Source of the DNA: Chelatococcus caeni
GTDB taxonomy: Bacteria > Pseudomonadota > Alphaproteobacteria > Rhizobiales > Beijerinckiaceae
Reading direction: 5' to 3'
Assembly: GCF_014196925.1 (NCBI RefSeq)
Contig: NZ_JACIEN010000001.1
Span: 1,302,001-1,366,000, forward strand
DNA length: 64,000 nucleotides
Shown here: positions 25,500 to 33,783 of the stretch, in pieces
Numbering within the stretch: the stretch's first letter is position 1
Layout: each line of letters starts with the position of its first letter
Program-made: the position numbers and the translations under genes
Notes under the pieces: model-generated
Seen by the model: only the letters and a program-made list of their open reading frames with translations
Told to the model about the DNA's origin: nothing
Database searches by the model: none

Positions 25500-26680
25500 G
25501 CCCACGCCTTCACGTCGATGTCGCCGTGATCGGCGGCGGGCTCGTCGGCAGCTCGGCGGCGCTGGCCCTCAGCCAGATGGGCATGCGCGTGGCGCTGCTC
25601 GACCGGCGCTATTGCGGCGCGCAGGCGAGCGGGGTCAACTACGGCGGCGTGCGCCGGCAGGGCCGGCCGCCCGAGCAGTTGCCCCTGTCCCAGCGTGCCC
25701 ATGCCGTCTGGCCGCGGCTCAAGGCCCTCATCGGCATCGACGGGGAGTTTCTGCGCTCGGGCCATCTCAAGCTCGCGATGAGCGAGGCCGACATGGCGTC
25801 GCTGGAGGCTTACGCGGCAAAGGTCGCCGACTGCGGCCTCGACCTCGAACTTCTCGGCCACAACGAGCTGCACCGGCGCTTTCCGTGGCTCGGCGACGCG
25901 GTCGGCGGCTCCTTCTGCGCGGGGGACGGTCATGCCAATCCGCGCCTCGTGGCGACCGGCTTTGCCGCCGCCGCCCGCCGCGCCGGCGTCCACGTCCTCG
26001 AGAACGCGCCCGTCACGGGCGTTGCCCGCAATGGCGCGGGCTTTGCGCTGGAGGCGGGGGAGGGGCTGAAGCTCACGGCCGGCACCGTCATCAACAGCGC
26101 CGGCGCCTGGGCCGATCGTTTCGCGGCCAGCTTCGGAGAGCCGGTGCCGCTCCGGCGCATCTATCCCTCCATGGTGGTGACGGAGCCGCTCGCGCCGGTG
26201 CTCACCGTCAACATCGGCATGGAGGGGGGCGGCATCTACGCCCGGCAGGTGGAGCGCGGCAACTGCATCGTCGGCGGCGAGCGGGCCGAGGCGCTGGCGG
26301 ATGCGGACTTCTCGCGCCCCCGTTCGGACGGTGCGCTCGCCATCATGAGCCGTGCCGCCGCGCTCTTTCCCGGCCTTGCGAAGGCCCAGGCCATCCGCTT
26401 CTGGAGCGGCACCGAGGCCGAGATGCCGGACAGGAATCCGGTCATCGGCCCGAGCCTAACGACGCCCGGCCTCATCCACGCCTTCGGCTTCTCCGGCGCC
26501 GGCTTCCAGATCGCGCCGGGCGTCGGCCAGGTGCTGGCGGAGCTCGTCCGCGACGGCCGGACCACGACGCCGATCGAGGCCTTTTCCATCGCCCGCTTTG
26601 CGGCGGGCGCATCGACCGACCGCACCACCCTCGGCTCGGGTGCGGGTGAGGAGCAAGAGCCGCAAAGAAGGGGAGCCTGA
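25496..26680 (+). CDS. FAD-dependent amine/amino-acid oxidase-type subunit (HcnC/DadA-like)
   Basis: A 394-residue DAO-family flavoprotein with the FAD fold VIGGGLVGSSAALAL near residue 10 and a C-terminal GFSGAGFQIAPGVG loop. It should carry out the substrate oxidation (a secondary amine, D-amino acid, opine or glycine-like compound), passing electrons to the other two subunits. It overlaps the preceding gene by four bases. The substrate cannot be fixed from sequence. A closely similar three-subunit set makes cyanide from glycine, but that needs an HcnABC-specific match that I cannot claim. Confidence 0.88.
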   Translation: MSPRLHVDVAVIGGGLVGSSAALALSQMGMRVALLDRRYCGAQASGVNYGGVRRQGRPPEQLPLSQRAHAVWPRLKALIGIDGEFLRSGHLKLAMSEADMASLEAYAAKVADCGLDLELLGHNELHRRFPWLGDAVGGSFCAGDGHANPRLVATGFAAAARRAGVHVLENAPVTGVARNGAGFALEAGEGLKLTAGTVINSAGAWADRFAASFGEPVPLRRIYPSMVVTEPLAPVLTVNIGMEGGGIYARQVERGNCIVGGERAEALADADFSRPRSDGALAIMSRAAALFPGLAKAQAIRFWSGTEAEMPDRNPVIGPSLTTPGLIHAFGFSGAGFQIAPGVGQVLAELVRDGRTTTPIEAFSIARFAAGASTDRTTLGSGAGEEQEPQRRGA

Positions 26681-26685
26681 CAGTG

Positions 26686-27735
26686 ATGACGAACCGCACC
26701 ATCCTCTTGGCCGGGGCCGCGGCCCTCGCCCTCGGCTACGCCACCGCCGTGTCGGCCGAGACGAAGACGCTCTACGTCGGCATGAACGGCGGCAATTTCG
26801 AGCGCACCTATACCCAGGCCGTCTTCCCGGATTTCGAGAAGGCCAACGACGTCAAGATCGTCGTCGTGCCGGGCACCTCGTCCGACATCCTCGCCAAGGC
26901 GACGGCTGCCAAGGACAAGCCGCAGATGCATGTCATGTTCCTCGACGACGGCGTCATGGTGCGTGCCGTCGGAGCGGGGCTGTGCGAGAAGCTGAAGCCG
27001 AGCCCGGAGCTCGACGAGATCCTGCCCAACGCGCGGCTCAAGGGCGACATGGCGGCGGGCGTCGACCTCGGCATGACGGGCCTTGCCTACAACAAGAAGC
27101 TGTTCGACGAGAACGGCTGGGCGGCGCCGACCTCGTGGATGGACCTCGCCGACCCGAAGTTTCAGGGCAAGGTCGTCTTCCAGTCCGCCGCCGCCTCGTC
27201 CTTCGGCCTGCACGCCTTCCTGATGTTCAACCGCATCCAGGGCGGCAGCGAGGACAACGTCGAGCCCGGCTTCGAGAAGTTCCGCGACACCATTGGCAAG
27301 AACGTCATCGAATTCATCCCGAACTCGTCCAAGATCTCGGAAATGGTGCAGACGGGCGAAGCCGCCATCTTCCCGCTGACGCCGACCTCGGTCGCGACGC
27401 TGAAGGACAAGGGTATCCCCGTCGAATACGCCCAGCCGAAGGAAGGCTCGGTGGTGCTGATGGTGGCCGAATGCGTCATCGCCGGCAATTCGGAGCCTGA
27501 GCTCGCCCAGAAGCTCGCCGCCTATCTTTTGTCCGCCGAGGCCCAGTCGAACGCGCTCGCCGCCGGCAATATCGTGCCGTCGAACCCCAAGGCGAAGGCG
27601 CGCACGCCGGAGGCGGAGAAGAAGCTCGAGACCTTCCACGGCTACATGAAGACCGCCGTGACGCTCGACTGGGACGTGATCAACGCCAAGCGGCCGGAGT
27701 GGAACAGCCGCTGGAACAAGACGATCGAACAGTAG
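26686..27735 (+). CDS. ABC transporter extracellular substrate-binding protein, PotD/Fe3+ type
   Basis: A 349-residue periplasmic binding protein (SBP_bac family 2-like). The signal peptide ends at about VSA-E. The mature protein contains AKATAAKDKPQMHVMFLDDG and GMTGLAYNKKLFDENGW, typical of the spermidine/iron group. The GTG three bases upstream is an alternative start; ATG 26686 is preferred, with AAGGGGAG upstream. It ends the operon, 5 bp after the oxidase gene, an unusual last position for a binding protein. A 13-bp-stem hairpin follows. Confidence 0.9.
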   Translation: MTNRTILLAGAAALALGYATAVSAETKTLYVGMNGGNFERTYTQAVFPDFEKANDVKIVVVPGTSSDILAKATAAKDKPQMHVMFLDDGVMVRAVGAGLCEKLKPSPELDEILPNARLKGDMAAGVDLGMTGLAYNKKLFDENGWAAPTSWMDLADPKFQGKVVFQSAAASSFGLHAFLMFNRIQGGSEDNVEPGFEKFRDTIGKNVIEFIPNSSKISEMVQTGEAAIFPLTPTSVATLKDKGIPVEYAQPKEGSVVLMVAECVIAGNSEPELAQKLAAYLLSAEAQSNALAAGNIVPSNPKAKARTPEAEKKLETFHGYMKTAVTLDWDVINAKRPEWNSRWNKTIEQ

Positions 27736-27774
27736 GACACGCTGCCGCCCCGTTTCATCGAGGGGCTTTGCCTG

Positions 27775-27805
27775 TGGCATGCCCGCGCTCGGCGCGGGCA
27801 TGCCA
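27775..27805. terminator. Strong hairpin between convergent binding-protein and gntR genes
   Basis: TGGCATGCCCGCG (27775-27787) pairs exactly with CGCGGGCATGCCA (27793-27805) around a five-base loop. It lies 40 bp after the binding-protein stop and 50 bp before the end of the convergent regulator gene, so it could serve both. No T-run follows in either direction, so Rho-dependent or mixed termination is likely. Confidence 0.6.
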
Positions 27806-27855
27806 GGCTGGTCACGCCGATCCGATGGCGGCGACTGGGCGGGGGAGGGGGCCTC

Positions 27856-28605
27856 TTATCGCGACTTGCCGAAGGTGCCGAGCTGCACGTCGAGCAGGGC
27901 CGGGTCGACCTTGGCTTCGAGTTCGTCGAACATGCTGTCGGCGAAGTCGATCAGGCGGTCCGAAGCGGCGAGGGCCGCGTCGACATCCCGCCGAAGGACC
28001 GGCTCGACGAGGTCGAGGTGCCGGTCGATCGTCGTGAGAAGAGCCTCGGGTCCGCCGATCTCCGCGAAATGCAATCCGCCGATGCGCCGGGACACGGTGT
28101 GCAACGGCCGCAACGTGCGGTCGAGAAACGGTTCTTCCGCCGCATCCATCAGGGTGCGGTCGAGCAGCCTGTCGTAGGTGTTGAACTCCTCCAGCTCCAT
28201 TTCCGCACGGCGGCTGCGCAGCTGATGGGCGATGTGCAGCATCTGGTTGCGGGTGTTGCCGCTCGCATTCATGGCTGCGAGGCGGACGACGAACCGGTCC
28301 ATGTCGCGCCGCAGCTGCAGCAGCCGCCGATCGCGCGTCAGGTCGATCGGGCTGATCCTGAGGCCGTCACGGGGGCGGATCTGGATGAGCGTCTCGGCCG
28401 CGAGGCGCCGGACCGCCTGGTGCACGGGCGTGCGGCCGATGCCGATCTGGACCTGTAGCTCCTGCATGCGCACGTCCGCCCCCGGCTTGAGGATGCGGTG
28501 CACGATCAGGTCCTCGATACGGTCGTAGGCGATCTCGGCGAGGCTCGCCTGGCGGCCCGAGCCGTCACTCTCGATCACTTGCGCAGCATCCATTCCGTCC
28601 ACCAT
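27856..28605 (-). CDS. GntR-family transcriptional regulator with FCD domain (FadR type)
   Basis: A 249-residue regulator. A winged helix-turn-helix occupies about residues 18-85 (MQELQVQIGIGRTPVHQAVR), followed by an all-helical FCD effector domain, with DRLLDRTLMDAAEEP and HLDLVEPVLRRD segments. Such proteins sense sugar acids or other carboxylates. ATG 28605 is my choice; ATG 28593 would also fit and ribosome-site evidence is weak. It faces the TRAP/sugar-acid operon, with palindromes in between, and is presumably its repressor. Confidence 0.88.
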   Translation of the reverse strand: MVDGMDAAQVIESDGSGRQASLAEIAYDRIEDLIVHRILKPGADVRMQELQVQIGIGRTPVHQAVRRLAAETLIQIRPRDGLRISPIDLTRDRRLLQLRRDMDRFVVRLAAMNASGNTRNQMLHIAHQLRSRRAEMELEEFNTYDRLLDRTLMDAAEEPFLDRTLRPLHTVSRRIGGLHFAEIGGPEALLTTIDRHLDLVEPVLRRDVDAALAASDRLIDFADSMFDELEAKVDPALLDVQLGTFGKSR

Positions 28606-28700
28606 CCACCCGGCTCTCGGGTCCCGTCGAGGTATCGTCGGGCAACCCTTCCGCCCGTTCTGATGTGCCGGCCCAGGCGCCAGCATGCTTCATATAGGCT

Positions 28701-28735
28701 TGCATATGCAGAAATGCAGTGATATTTCACGAAAT
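28701..28735. promoter_or_regulatory. Palindromes in the gntR/TRAP divergent region
   Basis: TGCATATGCA (28701-28710) and ATTTCACGAAAT (28724-28735) are both perfect palindromes, set about 24 bp apart centre to centre. They lie in an AT-rich part of the 194-bp gap, 65-100 bp upstream of dctP and 96-130 bp upstream of gntR. Short palindromes with flanking A/T are typical FadR/GntR targets. Confidence 0.5.
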
Positions 28736-28799
28736 GTCAAATGACCAATAACGCTGGCCGCGCTGCCGCAGCCGGCCAGTTTCCCAGGGAGTGAGCCGA

Positions 28800-29828
28800 A
28801 TGTTCAGCCGCCGCACAGCTCTTGCCGGGTTCTCCGCCGCCATCGCGGGAGCCGCTGTCGCCCGTCCTGCCCTTGCCCAGTCGGCAACGACCCTGCGCTT
28901 CCAGACGCACCATGCGCCCACGTCGCTGCAGGGCGCAGCCCTTCTGCGCATGGCCGAGCGCATCAAGGAAATGTCGGCAGGCAGCCTCGTCGTCGAGATG
29001 CACACCAACAGCTCGATCGTGAAGGCCTCGGAGGCGTTCGAATCCTCGTCCATCGGCATCATCGACGGCGATGCGACGGGGGCGGGCTACATCACGGGCA
29101 AGGACCCGGCCTTCCAGTTCTTCGGCGACGTGATGGGCGGCTACGAGGATCCCTACCAGATCCTTGGCTGGTTCAAGCACGGCGGCGGGCGGGAGCTTGC
29201 GGACGAGCTCTATCCCAAGTTCGGCATGCATCTCATCGGCATCTTCGTCGCGACGCCCGAGTCCCTCGGCTCCACCAAGCCGCTGAGAGGCATCGAGGAC
29301 CTCAAGGGCTGGAAGTTCCGCTCCCCGCCGGGCATGGAATCGGAGATCTTCACCAAGCTCGGATCCGGCCCCGTCGTGATGCCCTTCGGCGAGGTCTTCA
29401 CCGCGATGAGCACCGGCGCCGTCTCGGGCGCGGATGCCTCGACCCTCGCGGTCAACAAGGGCCTCGGCCTCTATGACGTCGGCAAGCACGCCACCTATCC
29501 CGGCTTCCATTCGATGCCCATCGAGCACGTGTGCGTGAACCTCGAGAAGTGGAAGGCGCTGCCGGAGGACCAGCAGCGGATCTTCGAGGCGGCGGTGGAC
29601 CAGATCGCGATCGAGGTGCCGACGCGCTCGACCATCGCCGACCAGAAGGCGGCCGCCGAGCTCCGGGAGGCCGGCGTCTCCCTGTACGACTGGTCGAGCG
29701 AGGACCGGGCGCAGTTCCGCAAGGTCGCGCAGGAGGTCTGGCTCGACTGGGCCGGCCGCAGCCCGATGGCCAAGAAAACCTTCGACAGCCATGTCGCCTA
29801 CATGAAGCAGCTCGGCATCATCGCCTGA
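28800..29828 (+). CDS. dctP: TRAP transporter substrate-binding protein, DctP family
   Basis: A 342-residue periplasmic receptor of a TRAP carboxylate importer. The N-terminus has a twin-arginine-type signal (SRRTALAGFSAAIAG), with cleavage near ALA-Q. Family segments include LQGAALLRMAERIKEMS, LKGWKFRSPPGMESEIF (conserved Arg that binds the carboxylate) and GPVVMPFGEVFTAMSTGAVSGAD. ATG 28800 follows AGGGA by 9 bp. It leads an operon with dctQ, dctM and four enzymes; a stem-loop lies right after its stop. Confidence 0.93.
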   Translation: MFSRRTALAGFSAAIAGAAVARPALAQSATTLRFQTHHAPTSLQGAALLRMAERIKEMSAGSLVVEMHTNSSIVKASEAFESSSIGIIDGDATGAGYITGKDPAFQFFGDVMGGYEDPYQILGWFKHGGGRELADELYPKFGMHLIGIFVATPESLGSTKPLRGIEDLKGWKFRSPPGMESEIFTKLGSGPVVMPFGEVFTAMSTGAVSGADASTLAVNKGLGLYDVGKHATYPGFHSMPIEHVCVNLEKWKALPEDQQRIFEAAVDQIAIEVPTRSTIADQKAAAELREAGVSLYDWSSEDRAQFRKVAQEVWLDWAGRSPMAKKTFDSHVAYMKQLGIIA

Positions 29829-29847
29829 GCGGGCGCCGTCCGCCGAT

Positions 29848-29878
29848 CAGGTGCCGGCCGTAGTGGTGCCGGCACCTG
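29848..29878 (+). promoter_or_regulatory. Stem-loop between dctP and dctQ
   Basis: CAGGTGCCGGC (29848-29858) and GCCGGCACCTG (29868-29878) are perfect inverted 11-mers around a nine-base loop. It begins 19 bp after the dctP stop and ends 30 bp before dctQ. There is no T-run and transcription must continue, so a 3-prime stabiliser or partial attenuator for dctP is the likely role. Confidence 0.6.
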
Positions 29879-29908
29879 CCCTTGCGTCCCCAGGGAACCT
29901 GCGCAGCG

Positions 29909-30421
29909 ATGTCGACCGATCCCGACCATCGCGACCACATGAACGACCGCGGCCCGCTCGTCTGGCCGGCCTGGCTCTTCATGGTGATCGTCGCCGCCAC
30001 CGCCTACGAGATCGTGGCGCGCTACTTCCTCAGCGCGCCGACGATCTGGGCCAACGAGCTGACGCTCTTCGTCGCCTCGATCGCCTTCCTGTGCGCCGGG
30101 CTCTACGTCATGAGCCGCGACGAGCATCTGAGGATCACCATCTTCTACGACCTCGCCCCGCACTGGCTGCGGCGGGTGTTCGACTTCGTCAACCTCGCCT
30201 GCGTCGTCGTGTTCTGCGGCAGCGTCGCCTGGTTCGGCTTTCCCAGCTCCTGGCGCTCGCTCGTGACGTGGGAGCGGTTCGGAACCGCCTGGAACCCGCC
30301 CATTCCCGCCGTCGTCAAGCCGCTCATCGTCGTCGTCGCCGCGCTGATGGTGCTGCTCGCCGTCCGCAACTTCTGGCGCGGTCGCCGTCCGTCGGACAGC
30401 GCCGACGCCGGCACGCTCTAG
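29909..30421 (+). CDS. dctQ: TRAP transporter small permease subunit, DctQ family
   Basis: A 170-residue four-helix membrane protein. Helices run at about 18-36 (WPAWLFMVIVAATAYEIVAR), 45-65, 90-112 and 135-155. The motif ANELTLFVASIAFLCAG is the DctQ signature region. ATG 29909 is preferred with AGGGA upstream; ATG 29939, ten codons further on, is an alternative. It pairs with DctM, which starts 16 bp after its stop. Confidence 0.88.
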   Translation: MSTDPDHRDHMNDRGPLVWPAWLFMVIVAATAYEIVARYFLSAPTIWANELTLFVASIAFLCAGLYVMSRDEHLRITIFYDLAPHWLRRVFDFVNLACVVVFCGSVAWFGFPSSWRSLVTWERFGTAWNPPIPAVVKPLIVVVAALMVLLAVRNFWRGRRPSDSADAGTL

Positions 30422-30437
30422 CCGGCCGGGATCGCCC

Positions 30438-31745
30438 ATGTCCGTCGAGCTGATCTCGTTCATCCTCCTTTTCGGCGTCTTCGCCCTCATGGCGATCGGC
30501 GTGCCGTTGTCCTTCGCCGCCGGCGCGCTCGCCATTCTCATCGGGCTCGCCAAGTTCGGCACGCCCGCCATCGCCATCGCGCACAAGACCATCTACGGCC
30601 TCGCCACCGAATATGTCCTCGTGTCGGTGCCGATGTTCATCCTGATGGCATCGCTGCTCGAGCGCTCGCGCCTCGCCCGCGACCTCTATGATGCGCTGAA
30701 CAGCATCTTCGGCCGGCTGCGCGGCGGGGTTGCCATCATCACGCTGCTCATCTCCGTGATCCTCGCCGCCATGAGCGGCATCATCGGCGGCGAGATCGTG
30801 CTGCTCGGCCTCGTCGCCCTGCCGCAGATGCTGCGCCTGAAGTACGACCAGAAGCTCGCCATCGGCGTCGTCTGCGCCGGCGGCTCGCTCGGCACCATGA
30901 TCCCGCCCTCGATCGTGCTGATCGTCTACGGCCTCGCCGCCGACGTCTCGGTCCAGAAGCTGTTCATCGCGTCCGTGATGCCCGGCGTGATGCTGGCGAG
31001 CCTCTATCTCATCTACGTGGTCGTGAAATGCCGGCTCGATCCCGCCGCCGCGCCGGATACGGCAAGCGTCACCGTCGCCCCGCTCGACTGGCGCAAGGTC
31101 GCCTCCGGCCTCGTGCCGGCCGCGGTGCTCATCATCACGGTGTTCGGCTGCATCTACGGCGGCGTCACCTCGGTCACGGAGGCGGCGGGCATCGCAGTCG
31201 CCATCACGCTCGCCATCGTCGCGGTGCGCGGCGAATTCACGATGCAGATGCTGAGCCAGTCGCTGATCCAGACCCTGCGGGCCTGCGGCATCATTCTCTG
31301 GGTCACCTTCGGCGCAGCCGTCCTCATCGCCGTCTACAACCTGTCCGGCGGCCAGCGCTTCGTCACGGATTTCATCGCGGGCCTGAACATCTCGCCGCTC
31401 GTGACCGTCCTCGTGATGATGGCGATCTTCATCTTCCTCGGCTGCTTCATGGACTGGATCGGCATCCTGCTGCTGTGCATGCCGATCTTCGTGCCGATCA
31501 TCACCACCCTCGGCTACGACCCGATCTGGTTCGGCGTCCTCTTCTCGGTGACGATGCAGGTCTCCTTCCTGTCGCCTCCGTTCGGCCCGGCCGCCTTCTA
31601 TCTGAAGAGCGTGACCCCGCCACACATCACGCTGCAGCAGATCTTCGCCTCGCTGTGGCCGTTCATGCTGATCCAGCTCGCCGTCCTCGGCCTTCTCCTC
31701 GCCTTCCCCGACATCGCGCTCTGGCTGCCGCGGGTCACGGGCTGA
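30438..31745 (+). CDS. dctM: TRAP transporter large permease subunit, DctM family
   Basis: The 435-residue ion-coupled transport subunit with about twelve to thirteen hydrophobic helices. Typical motifs are VSVPMFILMASLLERS, GSLGTMIPPSIVLIVYGLA and a C-terminal SFLSPPFGPAAFYLKSVTP. Sodium-driven uptake of a sugar acid or related carboxylate with DctP and DctQ is expected. The next gene (enolase superfamily) starts 35 bp downstream in the same operon. Confidence 0.95.
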   Translation: MSVELISFILLFGVFALMAIGVPLSFAAGALAILIGLAKFGTPAIAIAHKTIYGLATEYVLVSVPMFILMASLLERSRLARDLYDALNSIFGRLRGGVAIITLLISVILAAMSGIIGGEIVLLGLVALPQMLRLKYDQKLAIGVVCAGGSLGTMIPPSIVLIVYGLAADVSVQKLFIASVMPGVMLASLYLIYVVVKCRLDPAAAPDTASVTVAPLDWRKVASGLVPAAVLIITVFGCIYGGVTSVTEAAGIAVAITLAIVAVRGEFTMQMLSQSLIQTLRACGIILWVTFGAAVLIAVYNLSGGQRFVTDFIAGLNISPLVTVLVMMAIFIFLGCFMDWIGILLLCMPIFVPIITTLGYDPIWFGVLFSVTMQVSFLSPPFGPAAFYLKSVTPPHITLQQIFASLWPFMLIQLAVLGLLLAFPDIALWLPRVTG

Positions 31746-31780
31746 CCTCGCCGCCGGAGCCGGCAACAACGGACCTCTCC

Positions 31781-32980
31781 ATGAAGATCACCAGCATCGA
31801 AACCTTGCGGACGCAGGAGTTCTCCAACGTCCTGTGGGTGCGCGTCGGCACGGACGCCGGCATCATCGGCCTCGGCGAGACCTTCTACGGCGCCGGTGCC
31901 GTGGAAGCCCATATCCACGACACGCTGGCCCAGCGCCTCTTGGGGCGCAATCCGCTGCACATCGAGGCGCTCAACCGGGAGATGGTCAATCTGCCCATGG
32001 CGCAGTCCTCGACCGGCACGGAGTACCGCGCGGCCTCGGCGCTCGACATCGCCCTGTGGGATCTCTTCGGCAAGGTTTGCGGCCAGCCCGTGCACCAGAT
32101 GCTCGGCGGCCTCACGCGCGACAAGCTGCGCGTCTACAACACCTGCGCCGGCTACCGATATGTCCGCTCGACGAACATCCGCCCCGTCTCCAACTGGAGC
32201 CTGGGCGATGCGGAAGGACCCTACGAGGATCTCGACGCCTTCATGAACCGGGCCGACGTGCTCGCCGAGAGCCTGCTCGCCGAGGGCATCACGGCCATGA
32301 AGATCTGGCCCTTCGACCCGGCGGCGCAGGAGACGGGCGGCCTCGACATCAGCGCCGCGCAGATGAAGGCGGCGCTCGAGCCCTTCGAGAAGATCCGCAA
32401 GGCCGTCGGCGACAGGATGGACATCATGGTCGAGTTCCACTCGCTGTGGAATCTGCCGACCGCGCTCAAGATCGCCCGTGCGCTCGAACCCTACAAGCCG
32501 ACCTGGTTCGAGGATCCGATCCGCATGAATTCGCCGCAGGCGCTCGCCGAATACGCCCGTTCGACGGACGTATGGGTCTGTGCATCCGAGACGCTCGGCT
32601 CGCGCTGGTCGTACAAGGAGTATCTCGACAGGGATGCCGCCCATGTGGTGATGGTCGACCTGTGCTGGACGGGTGGCCTGACGGAGGGGCGCAAGATCGC
32701 CGCCATGGCGGAGACCTACCACCGGCCGTTCGCGCCGCACGACTGCATCGGCCCCGTCGGCTTCGCCGCCGCCGTCCACGCCTCCTTCAGCCAGCCGAAC
32801 ACGCTGATCCAGGAATCGGTTCGCGCCTTCTATCGGGGCTGGTACAACGAGCTCGTCACCGCCGTGCCGCGGATCGAGAACGGCTACGTCTATCCAATGG
32901 AAGGGGAGGGGCTCGGCCTCGAGCTGCGGCCCGAGGTGTTCGAGCGGCCCGACCTGACCGTGCGCCGCAGCACGCTCTGA
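31781..32980 (+). CDS. Enolase-superfamily (mandelate racemase-type) sugar-acid dehydratase
   Basis: A 399-residue protein with an N-terminal capping domain (about 1-130) and a TIM barrel. The three metal ligands are Glu in MVEFHS, WFEDPI and CASETLGS. The general His/Asp dyad of the mandelate-racemase group is visible as VDLCWTGG (Asp) and PHDCIGPVG (His). The second-strand catalytic lysine lies in AMKIWPFD, where the usual KxK is KxW. Such enzymes dehydrate aldonates or aldarates to 2-keto-3-deoxy acids. With idonate/gluconate dehydrogenases next door, a hexonate is the best guess; the substrate is not assigned. Confidence 0.88.
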   Translation: MKITSIETLRTQEFSNVLWVRVGTDAGIIGLGETFYGAGAVEAHIHDTLAQRLLGRNPLHIEALNREMVNLPMAQSSTGTEYRAASALDIALWDLFGKVCGQPVHQMLGGLTRDKLRVYNTCAGYRYVRSTNIRPVSNWSLGDAEGPYEDLDAFMNRADVLAESLLAEGITAMKIWPFDPAAQETGGLDISAAQMKAALEPFEKIRKAVGDRMDIMVEFHSLWNLPTALKIARALEPYKPTWFEDPIRMNSPQALAEYARSTDVWVCASETLGSRWSYKEYLDRDAAHVVMVDLCWTGGLTEGRKIAAMAETYHRPFAPHDCIGPVGFAAAVHASFSQPNTLIQESVRAFYRGWYNELVTAVPRIENGYVYPMEGEGLGLELRPEVFERPDLTVRRSTL

Positions 32981-32993
32981 GGAAGATCCCGAC

Positions 32994-33764
32994 ATGTCGA
33001 CACAGCTCTTCAGCCTCGCCGGCCGCACCGCGCTCGTCACCGGCTCCTCGCGCGGCCTCGGCTTCGCCATCGCACGCGGCCTTGCGGAAGCGGGCGCCGC
33101 CGTCGTCCTCAACGGCACCGACGCCGGCCGCACCGAACGGGCGGCGGCCGAGCTCGCGGGCGCCGGCCATTCGACGAGGGCGCTCGCCTTCGACGTCACC
33201 GACGACGCCGCGGTCGCGGCGGCTTTCAAAACGCTTGATGACGAAGGCGTCGCCATCGACATCCTCGTCAACAACGCCGGCATCCAGTTCCGCAAGCCCA
33301 TGGTGGAGCTCGACGTCGCGGACTGGCGGCGGGTGATCGAGACCAACCTCACCAGCGCCTTCCTGGTGGGTCGTGCGGCAGCGCGGCGCATGATCGCGCG
33401 CGGCGGGGGCGGCAAGGTCATCAACATCGGCTCGCTCACCAGCGAGGTCGCTCGCGCCACCGTGGCGCCCTACACGGCGGCGAAGGGCGGCATCAAGCTC
33501 CTGACGCGCTCGATGGCCGCGGAATGGGCCGAACACGGCATCCAGGCCAATGCCATCGGTCCCGGCTACATGCTCACCGACATGAACCAGGCGCTGATCG
33601 AAAACCGCGACTTCGACGCCTGGGTCAAGAGCCGCACGCCGGCCCGTCGCTGGGGCCGGCCGGAGGAGCTGATCGGTGCCGCCGTCTTCCTCGCCTCACC
33701 GGCCTCGGACTATGTCAACGGCCAGATCATCTACGTCGACGGCGGTATGCTCGCCGTCCTGTGA
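32994..33764 (+). CDS. SDR-family oxidoreductase, gluconate 5-dehydrogenase (IdnO)-like
   Basis: A 256-residue short-chain dehydrogenase. NAD(P) site TGSSRGLGFAIARGL is near residue 17, NNAG near 93, catalytic Ser in IGSLTS and the YTAAK pair near 160; the C-terminus is DYVNGQIIYVDGG. The closest familiar type is IdnO, which interconverts 5-keto-D-gluconate and D-gluconate. It starts 13 bp after the dehydratase gene and 19 bp before an idonate-dehydrogenase-like gene, the same pairing as in idonate pathways. Confidence 0.88.
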   Translation: MSTQLFSLAGRTALVTGSSRGLGFAIARGLAEAGAAVVLNGTDAGRTERAAAELAGAGHSTRALAFDVTDDAAVAAAFKTLDDEGVAIDILVNNAGIQFRKPMVELDVADWRRVIETNLTSAFLVGRAAARRMIARGGGGKVINIGSLTSEVARATVAPYTAAKGGIKLLTRSMAAEWAEHGIQANAIGPGYMLTDMNQALIENRDFDAWVKSRTPARRWGRPEELIGAAVFLASPASDYVNGQIIYVDGGMLAVL

Positions 33765-33783
33765 GCCGGCGGAAAGGCAAGCC

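Noticed and set aside
25496-26680. Calling the three-subunit oxidase hydrogen cyanide synthase (HcnABC)
   Set aside because: Opine oxidases and D-hydroxyproline dehydrogenases share the same plan; no HcnABC-specific feature could be verified by eye.
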